The notes under the pieces are model-generated. The model was given only the letters and a program-made list of their open reading frames with translations. It was not told the origin of the DNA and made no database searches. Source: CABYIR01 sp038103905 (GTDB lineage: Bacteria; Pseudomonadota; Alphaproteobacteria; Pelagibacterales; AG-422-B15). Taken from it: 64,000 bases of DNA. Positions 35,834 to 44,247 of the stretch are shown piece after piece. The stretch covers positions 17,379-81,378 of the forward strand of contig JAYNZW010000007.1 of NCBI GenBank assembly GCA_038103905.1. The letters run 5' to 3'. The first letter of the stretch is position 1. Every line of letters starts with the position of its first letter. The position numbers were made by a program, and so were the translations under genes.

Positions 35834-36166
35834 ATGAAAATTGAAACTCTCAAATCCTCAAAGGATTTTAAGAGACTTAAAAGCGGAAAATTTCATCGAA
35901 GTCATTCTTTTTTATTACAGGGAATGGAAAATTTTAACTCAAAAAAACCTCGTATGGGATATACAGTTACCAAACAAAATGGTAACGCAGTCATTAGAAA
36001 TAGGATAAAAAGAAGATTAAAATCAGCTACACAGGATGTATTTAATAATATTGAAGATAAAAGGTGGGATTATGTTATGATAGGAAAAAAAAATGCTCTT
36101 ATTATTTCATTTGATAAATTAAAATCAGAAATAGAATTCGCTATAAATAAAATTCATAAAAGTTAG
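35834..36166 (+). CDS. rnpA: Ribonuclease P protein component
   Basis: 110 residues. It has the RnpA core: SKDFKRLKSGKFHRSHSFLL, GYTVTKQNGNAVIRNRIKRR (the RNR basic motif), and a C-terminal KSEIEFAI helix. It assists the RNase P RNA in trimming tRNA 5' leaders. It starts 22 bases after rpmH, its usual partner, and is followed by yidD. Confidence 0.95.
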   Translation: MKIETLKSSKDFKRLKSGKFHRSHSFLLQGMENFNSKKPRMGYTVTKQNGNAVIRNRIKRRLKSATQDVFNNIEDKRWDYVMIGKKNALIISFDKLKSEIEFAINKIHKS

Positions 36167-36177
36167 AGTTATATAAA

Positions 36178-36411
36178 ATGAAACATGTATTTATTTTTAT
36201 CATCGTAATATATCAGAGACTCATATCTCCCTATTTTCCTCAATCATGTAGATTCCAACCTACCTGTTCTAGTTATATGAAAGAAGCTATTGAAGTCCAT
36301 GGTTTGATTCATGGAATAATTATGGGAATAAAAAGGATATCTCACTGTCACCCATTTAAATTTTTAGGAAGTAAGGAGGGGTTTGATCCCGTTCCACCAA
36401 AAAAACAGTAA
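36178..36411 (+). CDS. yidD: Membrane protein insertion efficiency factor YidD
   Basis: 77 residues. The full DUF37/YidD signature is present: YQRLISPYFPQSCRFQPTCS, SYMKEAIEVHGLIHGI, and RISHCHPF. It is a small inner-membrane-associated protein that aids YidC-dependent insertion. It lies between rnpA (11 bases) and yidC (4 bases), the conserved position. Confidence 0.95.
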   Translation: MKHVFIFIIVIYQRLISPYFPQSCRFQPTCSSYMKEAIEVHGLIHGIIMGIKRISHCHPFKFLGSKEGFDPVPPKKQ

Positions 36412-36415
36412 TATT

Positions 36416-38149
36416 ATGGATAACAAGAATTTAATATTAGCAATTACACTTTCAGTCGGAATACTGTTGTTATGGTCAATATTATTTGAAGCTCCTCCAA
36501 TAGAAGATCCAAATGTAAACCCTCAATTACCAGAAGCTAGTAATAAGATTGATGATGAAAATACAAGTACTGATTTCAACAGTTTTGACATAGGTGATGC
36601 GGCAGTAGTCTCACCAGATGAAATAGTATCTTTGAATGAGTCATTGCAAAATTCGAAAAGAATAAGCATTAAAACACCTAGTTTGTCTGGTTCAATTAAT
36701 CTACTTGGCCTCAAAATAGATGACTTAGTGCTTAAAAAGTATAATCAAACCCTCGAAAGTGACTCAGAAAAAATCAGATTTTTATCACCCGGGGATACAC
36801 GTGACGGCCTTGAGATATCATTCGGGTGGATTAAGCCTAAAGATGCAAATTTTAATGTGCCTGACTCTAAATCAGTTTGGAGTATAAAAGGCAAATCTAC
36901 AATACTTGATGAAAATAATGAAATTGAGCTTGAATGGTCAAATCAATCAGGTCAAGTATTTAAAACATTTATAAGTGTCGATAAAGACTATCTTTTCAGC
37001 GTAAGGCAAGTTGTAATAAACAACTCTTCAAAAGAAATCATCGTTAACAATAACAGTAAAGTAATTAGGAAAAAAGCACCAACTCTATCAGGTATGTTTA
37101 TATTGCATGAAGGTCCGATTGGAGTTTTACAAGAAGAGCTAGAACTGATTGACTACGATGATCTTAAGGAAGATAAAAAAGTACTAAATTTTGAAAGTGA
37201 TAATGGGTGGATTGGAATTACTGATAAGTATTGGTTAGCTGCCTTAATACCAAATCAAAATATACCTTTTAAAAGTATTTATGCTTACGATGAAAATCTC
37301 GGATATGTTGCTTATTTTAGATCTCTTGAGTCATACAACATAAAGCCAAACACAAAAATTGAAATTGATAGTAAAGTTTTTGCCGGTGCAAAAGAGGCTG
37401 ATCTTCTGGATCTTTATCAAGAAAAATTTAATATCTATAATTTTGATTTAGCGATTGATTGGGGTTGGTTTTATTTTATCACAAAACCATTATTTTACGC
37501 GATTTCATATTTTTATGAACTTTTTGGAAACTTTGGAATTGCCATAATCATACTTACTGTAATTACCAGAATAGTATTCTTTCCTCTGGCAAACTGGTCT
37601 TTTATTTCAATGGCTAAAATGAAATTACTTCAACCAGAAATGACGCGAATTAAAGATTTATACAAAGATGATAGACAGCAGCAGCAGCAGGCGTTGATGG
37701 CTTTGTACAAAAAAGAAAAAGTCAATCCAGTTTCAGGATGCTTACCAATTTTGATACAAATACCTTTCTTTTTTGCAATATATAAAATGTTGTTTATCTC
37801 AATTGAAATGAGGCATGCACCATTCTATGGATGGATTGAGGACTTGTCAGTAAAAGACCCTACAACTATTTTTAACTTATTTGGATTAATACCTTGGGAT
37901 CCACCTTCATTTATGATCATAGGTATTTGGCCAATCCTGATGGGCTTGACAATGTACCTACAGCAAAAACTAAATCCTGCACCACCTGATCCTATTCAGG
38001 CTAAAATATTTGCATTCTTTCCGTTATTTATAACAATTCTGTTATCTCAGTTTGCTGCAGGATTGGTAATTTATTGGACAACAAATAATGTCCTTTCTAT
38101 TTTACAACAATGGATCATTACACGTAGAACAAAAATTAAAACCAATTAA
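36416..38149 (+). CDS. yidC: Membrane protein insertase YidC
   Basis: 577 residues from the ATG at 36416 (MDNKNLILAITLSVGILLLW); an in-frame Met 11 codons earlier lies inside yidD and is unlikely. It has an N-terminal membrane helix, a large periplasmic beta-sandwich domain (about 60-350), and the five-helix Oxa1/Alb3 core with FGIAIIILTVITRIVFFPL and KEKVNPVSGCLPILIQIPFF. It inserts and folds inner membrane proteins with or without SecYEG. Many alphaproteobacteria have engB between yidC and argB; here argB follows after 5 bases. Confidence 0.96.
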   Translation: MDNKNLILAITLSVGILLLWSILFEAPPIEDPNVNPQLPEASNKIDDENTSTDFNSFDIGDAAVVSPDEIVSLNESLQNSKRISIKTPSLSGSINLLGLKIDDLVLKKYNQTLESDSEKIRFLSPGDTRDGLEISFGWIKPKDANFNVPDSKSVWSIKGKSTILDENNEIELEWSNQSGQVFKTFISVDKDYLFSVRQVVINNSSKEIIVNNNSKVIRKKAPTLSGMFILHEGPIGVLQEELELIDYDDLKEDKKVLNFESDNGWIGITDKYWLAALIPNQNIPFKSIYAYDENLGYVAYFRSLESYNIKPNTKIEIDSKVFAGAKEADLLDLYQEKFNIYNFDLAIDWGWFYFITKPLFYAISYFYELFGNFGIAIIILTVITRIVFFPLANWSFISMAKMKLLQPEMTRIKDLYKDDRQQQQQALMALYKKEKVNPVSGCLPILIQIPFFFAIYKMLFISIEMRHAPFYGWIEDLSVKDPTTIFNLFGLIPWDPPSFMIIGIWPILMGLTMYLQQKLNPAPPDPIQAKIFAFFPLFITILLSQFAAGLVIYWTTNNVLSILQQWIITRRTKIKTN

Positions 38150-38154
38150 TTACT

Positions 38155-39045
38155 ATGGTAACTCCAGAAAAAAAAGCTCTCAATAGAGCTCAATTATTAA
38201 AAAAATATTGGAAGCAAGGCTCTAAATATCATTTGGGAGCTAAAGACTTTATATCAAACTACGAAAATCAATATGTTGTAATAAAATATGGCGGATTTTC
38301 TCTAAGTAAAAAAAAATTAGTTACCTCTTTTGCTAAAAATATTTCTTTATTAAATCAACTTGGAGTTAAAGTAATTATTGTTCATGGTGGCGGTCCTCAA
38401 ATTGAAAAAGAATTAAAAAAAAGAAAGATAATCGATAAGGAATATCAAGGTCTTAGAATTACAACAAAAGAAATTCTCAAAATTGTAAAAAATATTCTTG
38501 GCAATCAATTAAATAAAATGATTGTTAGAGAGATAAATAAGTTTCAAGGTAACGCTATATCTTTTAATGGATTAAATAAAAAATTACTCAAATCAAAAAT
38601 CCTTATGAAAGGTAAAATTGGTTTCGTGGGAAATCCCATTAAATTAGATAGAAAAAGCCTTTTATCAGCAATCAGTCGAAAGAAAGTCCCAATCGTGTCC
38701 CCCATTGGATTTGATGAAAAAGGAAATAAATATAATATAAATGCTGATGTAGCGGCAGGATTTATAGCTGAAACATTAAAAGTAAAAAGATTACTTTTAT
38801 TGACTGATGTAGAAGGAGTCTTAGATAATAATAAAAAACTTATTGTTGAATTGAATAAAAAAAAGGCGTTTGAATATATAAAAAATGGAATTATAAAAGG
38901 TGGAATGATACCAAAAGTCAAAACATGCTTCAAAACTCTTAATAAAGGAGTAAAGGGTGTTGCATTGGTAGATGGAAGAAAGGAAAATGCTATTTTAATG
39001 GAGCTTCTAACAGAAAAAGGAGCTGGAACATTAATTAAAAAATAA
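38155..39045 (+). CDS. argB: Acetylglutamate kinase
   Basis: A 296-residue amino-acid-kinase fold: VVIKYGGFSLS (ATP phosphate loop), VIIVHGGGPQIEKELKK, NINADVAAGFIAETL and KGGMIPKVKTC. It phosphorylates N-acetylglutamate, the second step of arginine synthesis, which matches argD and argF in the same window. It is unusually lysine-rich for ArgB, in line with the AT-rich genome. A 20-residue N-terminal arm resembles that of arginine-inhibited hexameric enzymes (inference). Confidence 0.92.
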   Translation: MVTPEKKALNRAQLLKKYWKQGSKYHLGAKDFISNYENQYVVIKYGGFSLSKKKLVTSFAKNISLLNQLGVKVIIVHGGGPQIEKELKKRKIIDKEYQGLRITTKEILKIVKNILGNQLNKMIVREINKFQGNAISFNGLNKKLLKSKILMKGKIGFVGNPIKLDRKSLLSAISRKKVPIVSPIGFDEKGNKYNINADVAAGFIAETLKVKRLLLLTDVEGVLDNNKKLIVELNKKKAFEYIKNGIIKGGMIPKVKTCFKTLNKGVKGVALVDGRKENAILMELLTEKGAGTLIKK

Positions 39046-39050
39046 AAAAT

Positions 39051-39866
39051 ATGAGTGAAATAAAAAAAATTATTGAAGATGCGTGGGACAATGTTTCGAA
39101 TCTTACATCTGAAGATAAAACTACAACTGAGGCAGTTAAAGAAGTAATAGCCAAACTAGACAAGGGTGAATTAAGAATTGCAGAAAAAATTGGAAATGAA
39201 TGGACTGTCAATCAATGGCTAAAAAAAGCTGTTCTCATTTCATTTCGTCTAAATGATAATCAAATATTAAAAGGCCCATACACAACTTGGTATGATAAAG
39301 TTAAAGGCAAGACAGTTGACTGGAATGAAAGTGATTGGAAAAGCGCCGGGTATCGTCATGTACCAAATGGCACTGTTAGAGAAGGCTCGTTCATAGGTAA
39401 AGGGGTTGTCCTTATGCCTTCTTTTGTAAATATTGGAGCTTATATAGATGAAGGTACAATGGTTGATACATGGGCGACTGTCGGATCTTGCGCTCAAATT
39501 GGAAAAAATTGTCATTTATCAGGTGGTGTGGGAATTGGTGGAGTATTGGAACCACTCCAAGCAAACCCAGTCATCATAGAGGACAACTGCTTTGTAGGAG
39601 CAAGAGCTGAGGTTGCTGAGGGTGTGATTGTAAGAGAAGGATCCGTATTATCGATGGGCGTATATTTAGGTGCTTCAACTAAAATTATCAATAGATCAAC
39701 TGGTGAAGTTATATATGGAGAAGTGCCTGCTTATTCAGTAGTTGTTCCTGGAGCTTTGCCAAATAAAGATCCATCAAAGCCAAGCTTATATTGCGTGGTT
39801 ATTGTTAAAACAGTTGATGAAAAAACAAGGCAAAAAACATCAATAAACGATTTACTGCGAGATTAA
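39051..39866 (+). CDS. dapD: Tetrahydrodipicolinate N-succinyltransferase
   Basis: 271 residues. N-terminal helical domain, then a left-handed parallel beta-helix of hexapeptide repeats (about 110-220) with VNIGAYIDEGTMVDTWATVG and GGVGIGGVLEPLQA, which are typical DapD. It uses succinyl-CoA in the lysine/diaminopimelate pathway, cytoplasmic trimer. It starts 5 bases after argB and precedes dapE by 5 bases. Confidence 0.96.
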   Translation: MSEIKKIIEDAWDNVSNLTSEDKTTTEAVKEVIAKLDKGELRIAEKIGNEWTVNQWLKKAVLISFRLNDNQILKGPYTTWYDKVKGKTVDWNESDWKSAGYRHVPNGTVREGSFIGKGVVLMPSFVNIGAYIDEGTMVDTWATVGSCAQIGKNCHLSGGVGIGGVLEPLQANPVIIEDNCFVGARAEVAEGVIVREGSVLSMGVYLGASTKIINRSTGEVIYGEVPAYSVVVPGALPNKDPSKPSLYCVVIVKTVDEKTRQKTSINDLLRD

Positions 39867-39871
39867 TCTAA

Positions 39872-41026
39872 ATGAAAGTTTTAGAGCTCACAAAATCATT
39901 GATTTCATGTCCTAGTATTACACCTAAAAATGAAGGTGTTCTTGACTTACTTGAAAAAGAGCTATCTGAAATAGGTTTTATATGTCATCGATACTTATTC
40001 AGTGACAATAATACACCTGATGTTGATAATTTATTTGCAAAGTTTGGCAATGGATCCCCTCATTTATGTTTTGGAGGTCACACTGATGTTGTCCCAGTAG
40101 GTGATCTTGATTCTTGGAGTTTTGATCCATTCAAACCTACAGAGCAAGATGGAAGAATTTACGGACGCGGCGCAAGTGACATGAAGTCAGCAATAGGTGC
40201 ATTCGTCTGCGCAGCAAGAAATTTCACAAAAAATTCTAATTTCAAAGGTACAATAAGCTTATTAATTACAAATGATGAGGAGGGTCCTGCAATTAATGGA
40301 ACTAAGAAAGTTCTCGAAAAATTATATAGCGAGGGAGAAAAAATTGATTCTTGTATTGTTGGTGAACCAACTTGCCCTAATACACTAGGCGAAATGATTA
40401 AAATAGGAAGAAGAGGAAGTCTTACAAGCAAAATAAAAATCACTGGTAAACAAGGTCACGTAGCGTATCCACAATGGACACTAAATCCTATTAATCCTCT
40501 AACAAAAATTTTAAGTGATATATGTAATATAAAATTAGATTCTGGAACTGATGACTTTCCACCTTCGAATATAGAAATTGTTAAGGTTAGCTCAAGTGAA
40601 GGCGCATCTAATGTAGTGCCTCAAAGTGCTACTGCTCAATTAAACGTTAGATACAATATCAATCATAATAAAGAAAGTTTAACAAAAATTTTTGATGATG
40701 TTGTCAAAAAATATACCTGTGATAGTGAATATGATTTTGAAATTGACTATAATAATTCCGCAGAACCTTTTCTCACTGAAAAAAATGATTTTATCAAAAT
40801 GATTAAAAGTTCTGTTGATGAAGTTACTGGCTTAGATGCTGAATTGACAACAACAGGTGGAACATCAGATGCTAGATTCTTCAAAGATTATTGTGAAGTT
40901 GCAGAATTTGGCTTAATTGGGGAAACAGCTCATCAAGTAGATGAAAATGTTCAAATTTCTGATATCGAAAATCTTGAAAAAATTTATGGATCAATTTTGA
41001 CTAAATATTTTACACAAATAATTTAG
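39872..41026 (+). CDS. dapE: Succinyl-diaminopimelate desuccinylase
   Basis: 384 residues of an M20 metallopeptidase: metal ligands in FGGHTDVVPVGD, GRGASDMKSAIGAF, TNDEEGPAINGTKKV (catalytic Glu plus ligand) and late ETAHQVDENV; dimerisation lid in between. It removes succinate to give LL-diaminopimelate for peptidoglycan and lysine. dapD-dapE coupling is standard in alphaproteobacteria. Its stop abuts the truA stop. Confidence 0.95.
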   Translation: MKVLELTKSLISCPSITPKNEGVLDLLEKELSEIGFICHRYLFSDNNTPDVDNLFAKFGNGSPHLCFGGHTDVVPVGDLDSWSFDPFKPTEQDGRIYGRGASDMKSAIGAFVCAARNFTKNSNFKGTISLLITNDEEGPAINGTKKVLEKLYSEGEKIDSCIVGEPTCPNTLGEMIKIGRRGSLTSKIKITGKQGHVAYPQWTLNPINPLTKILSDICNIKLDSGTDDFPPSNIEIVKVSSSEGASNVVPQSATAQLNVRYNINHNKESLTKIFDDVVKKYTCDSEYDFEIDYNNSAEPFLTEKNDFIKMIKSSVDEVTGLDAELTTTGGTSDARFFKDYCEVAEFGLIGETAHQVDENVQISDIENLEKIYGSILTKYFTQII

Positions 41027-41764
41027 TTAGTATTTTACTTCCATAAAATATAATCCTTCAGATGGAGCTAGAGCTCCACATTTAGATCTATCTTTTGACT
41101 TAAGCGCTATATCAAAATCATTAATAGACCAACTGCCCTCACCAACCATCTTTAGACTTCCTACTATAGATCTTACTTGGTGATGCAAAAATGATTTTGC
41201 ACTGATACCAAAAAAAATATTTTCATCGGTTTGAGTAATTTTTATCTCATCGATTGTTTTAATAGGGCTATCAGACTGACAATGAGCAGAGCGAAAAGTT
41301 GTAAAATCATGCTTACCAACTATCAATGGTATACAATTTTTCATGGAATCAATATTCAAAGTTTTATGAACTTGCCACGCTCTACCTTTTTCAATCGTTA
41401 AAGGCGATTTTCTATTTATAATTCTGTATAGATATTTTCTTTGAATGGCATCAAAACGAGAATGAAAGTTTTCATTTACTTTTTCTACATTTAAAATTGA
41501 TATTGGCAGTGGTCTTAAATGATCATTTAATGCATTTTTGATTATATAGGTATCAAAGTTTTTCTTACTAACATCAAAGTGAGCAGTTTGACCAATAGCA
41601 TGCACACCAGCATCTGTTCTACCTGCTCCAAATATGGTAATTTTCTCATCAAAAAGTTTTTCAATAGCACTTTCAATAGACGCTTGTACTGAACGACCAT
41701 TTTCCTGTTTTTGCCACCCAACAAATGGAGTGCCATCATATTCAATTATAATTTTAAATCTCAT
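41027..41764 (-). CDS. truA: tRNA pseudouridine(38-40) synthase
   Basis: 245 residues. Catalytic aspartate in GAGRTDAGVHAIGQ, N-terminal YDGTPFVGWQKQ, and FLHHQVRSIVGSLKMVGEG near the C-terminus are TruA signatures. It modifies the anticodon arm of many tRNAs. Its start overlaps the fmt stop by one base, and it is the last gene of the def-fmt-truA group. It meets dapE with no intergenic base. Confidence 0.95.
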   Translation of the reverse strand: MRFKIIIEYDGTPFVGWQKQENGRSVQASIESAIEKLFDEKITIFGAGRTDAGVHAIGQTAHFDVSKKNFDTYIIKNALNDHLRPLPISILNVEKVNENFHSRFDAIQRKYLYRIINRKSPLTIEKGRAWQVHKTLNIDSMKNCIPLIVGKHDFTTFRSAHCQSDSPIKTIDEIKITQTDENIFFGISAKSFLHHQVRSIVGSLKMVGEGSWSINDFDIALKSKDRSKCGALAPSEGLYFMEVKY

Positions 41765-42684
41765 TAATCTAATTTATTACCAATTAAAGCCTGATTACCT
41801 AAAAGAAATGATTTTACAGTTGATTTATTTTTTCCCTCTTTTTGTATAATTTTTAATTTTAATGAACCTTGACCACAAGCAATTTCAAATTCGTCATTCA
41901 GTATTTCGCCAGGATTACCTTTGCCATCAGAAATTTCGACCTCAAATACCTTAATCCGCTTACCATTCAATTCAAACCATGCTCCCGGATTAGGATTGAA
42001 AGCTCTTATTTTTCTGTCAATTAATTCTGCCGTCTCATCCCAATTGATTCTAGTTTCAGATTTTAAAATTTTATATGCATAACACGCAAAATCATTATCT
42101 TGCTTATCAAAATCAATTTTATGATTAAATAAATTTAAAAACTTAGATAAATTTTTAACTCCTAGCTTAGCTAGATTAGTTGATAGAGACTCTTGAGTAT
42201 CATTTTTTTCAATCTCAATTTTATCAGTAAGCACGATATCGCCAGTATCTAAACCTTCGTCTATTTTAATAAAAGAAACTCCTGAAACTTGGTCACCTTC
42301 AATTATTGATCTTTGAATTGGTGCAGCCCCTCTCCAACGAGGAAGTATGGATGCGTGAAGATTATAGCATCCATATTTTGGTATTCTTAATATTTCCTTA
42401 GGAATAATAAATCCATATGCAATGACAATTATTAAATCTAAATTCATAGCTTTTATCGAATTAATAGTTAATTCATCTTTTAAATTTTTGGGATGCTCTA
42501 GTTCAAGGTTTAACGCTTGAGCTGCACAAGATACAGGCGACTCAGTATTTTTCATTCCTCTATTTGCTTTTTTTGGAGGGGATGTAAAAACTTTTATAAT
42601 ACTTTGATTTAAATTTACTAATTCATTCAATATAGGAACAGCGAATGAGGAGGTGCCCATGAATAAAATTTTATAATTATTCAT
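41764..42684 (-). CDS. fmt: Methionyl-tRNA formyltransferase
   Basis: 306 residues. Folate-binding catalytic part with LHASILPRWRGAAPIQRSII, GVSFIKIDEGLDTGDI, and an OB-like C-terminal domain (RAFNPNPGAWFELNGKRIKV). It formylates initiator Met-tRNA with 10-formyl-THF. It lies 10 bases downstream of def, whose product removes the same formyl group. Confidence 0.96.
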   Translation of the reverse strand: MNNYKILFMGTSSFAVPILNELVNLNQSIIKVFTSPPKKANRGMKNTESPVSCAAQALNLELEHPKNLKDELTINSIKAMNLDLIIVIAYGFIIPKEILRIPKYGCYNLHASILPRWRGAAPIQRSIIEGDQVSGVSFIKIDEGLDTGDIVLTDKIEIEKNDTQESLSTNLAKLGVKNLSKFLNLFNHKIDFDKQDNDFACYAYKILKSETRINWDETAELIDRKIRAFNPNPGAWFELNGKRIKVFEVEISDGKGNPGEILNDEFEIACGQGSLKLKIIQKEGKNKSTVKSFLLGNQALIGNKLD

Positions 42685-42694
42685 TACTAAATAT

Positions 42695-43231
42695 CTAAGC
42701 TACAATTCGTTCTTTTGATGCTAGTTTTTTTGCTTTTGTTAACTTCTTGACAATTAAATTTTTCTTTAATTTCGATAGGTGATCAATGAATAAAATTCCC
42801 TCAAGATGATCCATTTCATGTTGAATACATGTAGCAAATAATCCCTCAACTTCTTCTTGCATTTCTTTACCATTATAATCTAAGTAATTAATAAGACATT
42901 TTCCCGGCCTCTCAATCTCAGCATATTGATCAGGTACTGAGAGACAGCCTTCTTCATAAATAGATAAATCTTTTGCTTGATTTGAGATCACAGGATTAAC
43001 AAAATATTTAGGATCTTTAATACCATCTTCTTTATTCCATGATATATCCATAACAATAACTCTAAGAGGAACGCCAACTTGTACTGCTGCAAGTCCAATC
43101 CCTGGTGCGTTATACATAGTTTCAAGCATATCATCCATTAAATTACGAATTTCATCGTCAACTTTTTCAACAGGTTTTGAAATAGTTTTCAATAAAGGGT
43201 CAGGTGCTGTTAAAATTTTTCTAATTGCCAT
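42695..43231 (-). CDS. def: Peptide deformylase
   Basis: 178 residues from the ATG at 43231 (MAIRKILTAPDPLLK). An upstream in-frame TTG at 43249 would add six residues that no deformylase needs. All three motifs are present: GIGLAAVQVG, EGCLSVPDQYA and QHEMDHLEGILFID (metal His residues and Glu). It removes N-formyl groups from new proteins. There is no Shine-Dalgarno ahead of the ATG; a possible promoter placed right before it suggests a leaderless message (see that entry). Confidence 0.94.
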   Translation of the reverse strand: MAIRKILTAPDPLLKTISKPVEKVDDEIRNLMDDMLETMYNAPGIGLAAVQVGVPLRVIVMDISWNKEDGIKDPKYFVNPVISNQAKDLSIYEEGCLSVPDQYAEIERPGKCLINYLDYNGKEMQEEVEGLFATCIQHEMDHLEGILFIDHLSKLKKNLIVKKLTKAKKLASKERIVA

Positions 43232-43237
43232 AATTAT

Positions 43238-43266
43238 GAAATAAGACAACTTCTAAGTCTCGTCAA
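43238..43266 (-). promoter_or_regulatory. Possible promoter giving a leaderless def transcript
   Basis: On the minus strand TTGACG (43261-43266) and TATTTC (43238-43243) are 17 bases apart. The second element ends 6 bases before the def ATG, so transcription would start at or next to the A of the start codon. The -10 matches consensus only in its first three bases, so this is tentative. It is supported mainly by the absence of any ribosome site before def. Confidence 0.3.
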
Positions 43267-43298
43267 GATGAACTTATTTTTGGCTAAAAACCTGTATT

Positions 43299-43904
43299 TT
43301 ATAATTTTTGTCTTGATGAAAGTGCCGCTGCAATTGTTCCTTCATCCATATAATCAAGCTCGCCTCCTACTGGGACACCATGGCCCAATCGACTTACTTC
43401 AACATCTGAATCATCAAGGGACTCTGCTACATAATGGGCAGTAGTTTGACCATCAACTGTGGCGCTCATTGCCAGTATAACTTCTTTCACATAATTTTTT
43501 TTGGCACGGATTATAAGTTTTTTGATAGATAGGTCATCGGGACCAACTCCATTAATCGCTGATAGTGTCCCGCCCAGAATATGATAACATCCATTAAATA
43601 CTCCAGATTTTTCTAAAGCCCATAAGTCTGCAACATCTTCAACCACACATATCTGGCTTTGATCTCTTCCATCATCTTCACACATTGCACAAGGTGTTTG
43701 AAGATCAATATTTCCACAAATTTCACAATTTACAATTTTTTCACTTGCGTTCAATAGCGCTTCAGACAACGGTTTCATAAGTTGATCTTTGCGTTTTAAT
43801 AAATGTAAAACAACTCTTCCAGCAGACTTTGGACCAAAACCAGGCAATTTACTTATAAGTAAAATTAATCTATCAATTTCTTCATTTGAATAATTACGAC
43901 TCAT
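43299..43904 (-). CDS. recR: Recombination protein RecR
   Basis: 201 residues from the ATG at 43904 (MSRNYSNEEIDRLI); the longer frame runs into ybaB. Helix-hairpin-helix LPGFGPKSAGRVVLHLL, the C4 zinc finger CEICGNIDLQTPCAMC, then a Toprim domain with CVVEDVADLWALEKSG and LGHGVPVGGELDYMDEGT. It acts with RecO/RecF in single-strand gap repair. The start lies 1 base from the ybaB stop, within the conserved dnaX-ybaB-recR operon. Confidence 0.95.
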   Translation of the reverse strand: MSRNYSNEEIDRLILLISKLPGFGPKSAGRVVLHLLKRKDQLMKPLSEALLNASEKIVNCEICGNIDLQTPCAMCEDDGRDQSQICVVEDVADLWALEKSGVFNGCYHILGGTLSAINGVGPDDLSIKKLIIRAKKNYVKEVILAMSATVDGQTTAHYVAESLDDSDVEVSRLGHGVPVGGELDYMDEGTIAAALSSRQKL

Positions 43905-43905
43905 A

Positions 43906-44226
43906 TTAGAAAGGCATCTTAAAGCCAGGTGGCAATTGTAGTCCACCAGTTATAGAGCTCATCTGATCAGAAATTTTTTTTTGAATTTTCTCTTTTCCAT
44001 CATTAAATGCTGCAAGAATTAAATCTTCTAATATTTCAATATCTTCCTTTGAAATTAACGACTCATCAATTTTCACTGATCTAACATTATTTTTACCATC
44101 AATAATTATTTTAATTAACCCACCACCAGAAGTTCCTTCTGCTTCAAGAGACTCAACTTTTTTTTGAGCTTCAGCCATCTTCTTTTGAAGTTCTTGTGCT
44201 TGTTTCATCATATTATTAAAGTTCAT
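43906..44226 (-). CDS. ybaB: YbaB/EbfC nucleoid-associated protein
   Basis: 106 residues. Starts MNFNNMMKQAQELQKKMAEA, has GTSGGGLIKIIIDG and DLILAAFNDGKEKIQ, and ends GLQLPPGFKMPF, all typical of the YbaB/EbfC family. A small DNA-binding dimer of tweezer shape with a broad regulatory or nucleoid role. It lies between dnaX (21 bases) and recR, the usual order. Confidence 0.94.
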   Translation of the reverse strand: MNFNNMMKQAQELQKKMAEAQKKVESLEAEGTSGGGLIKIIIDGKNNVRSVKIDESLISKEDIEILEDLILAAFNDGKEKIQKKISDQMSSITGGLQLPPGFKMPF

Positions 44227-44247
44227 TTATTTTTATCCCCATTAAAT

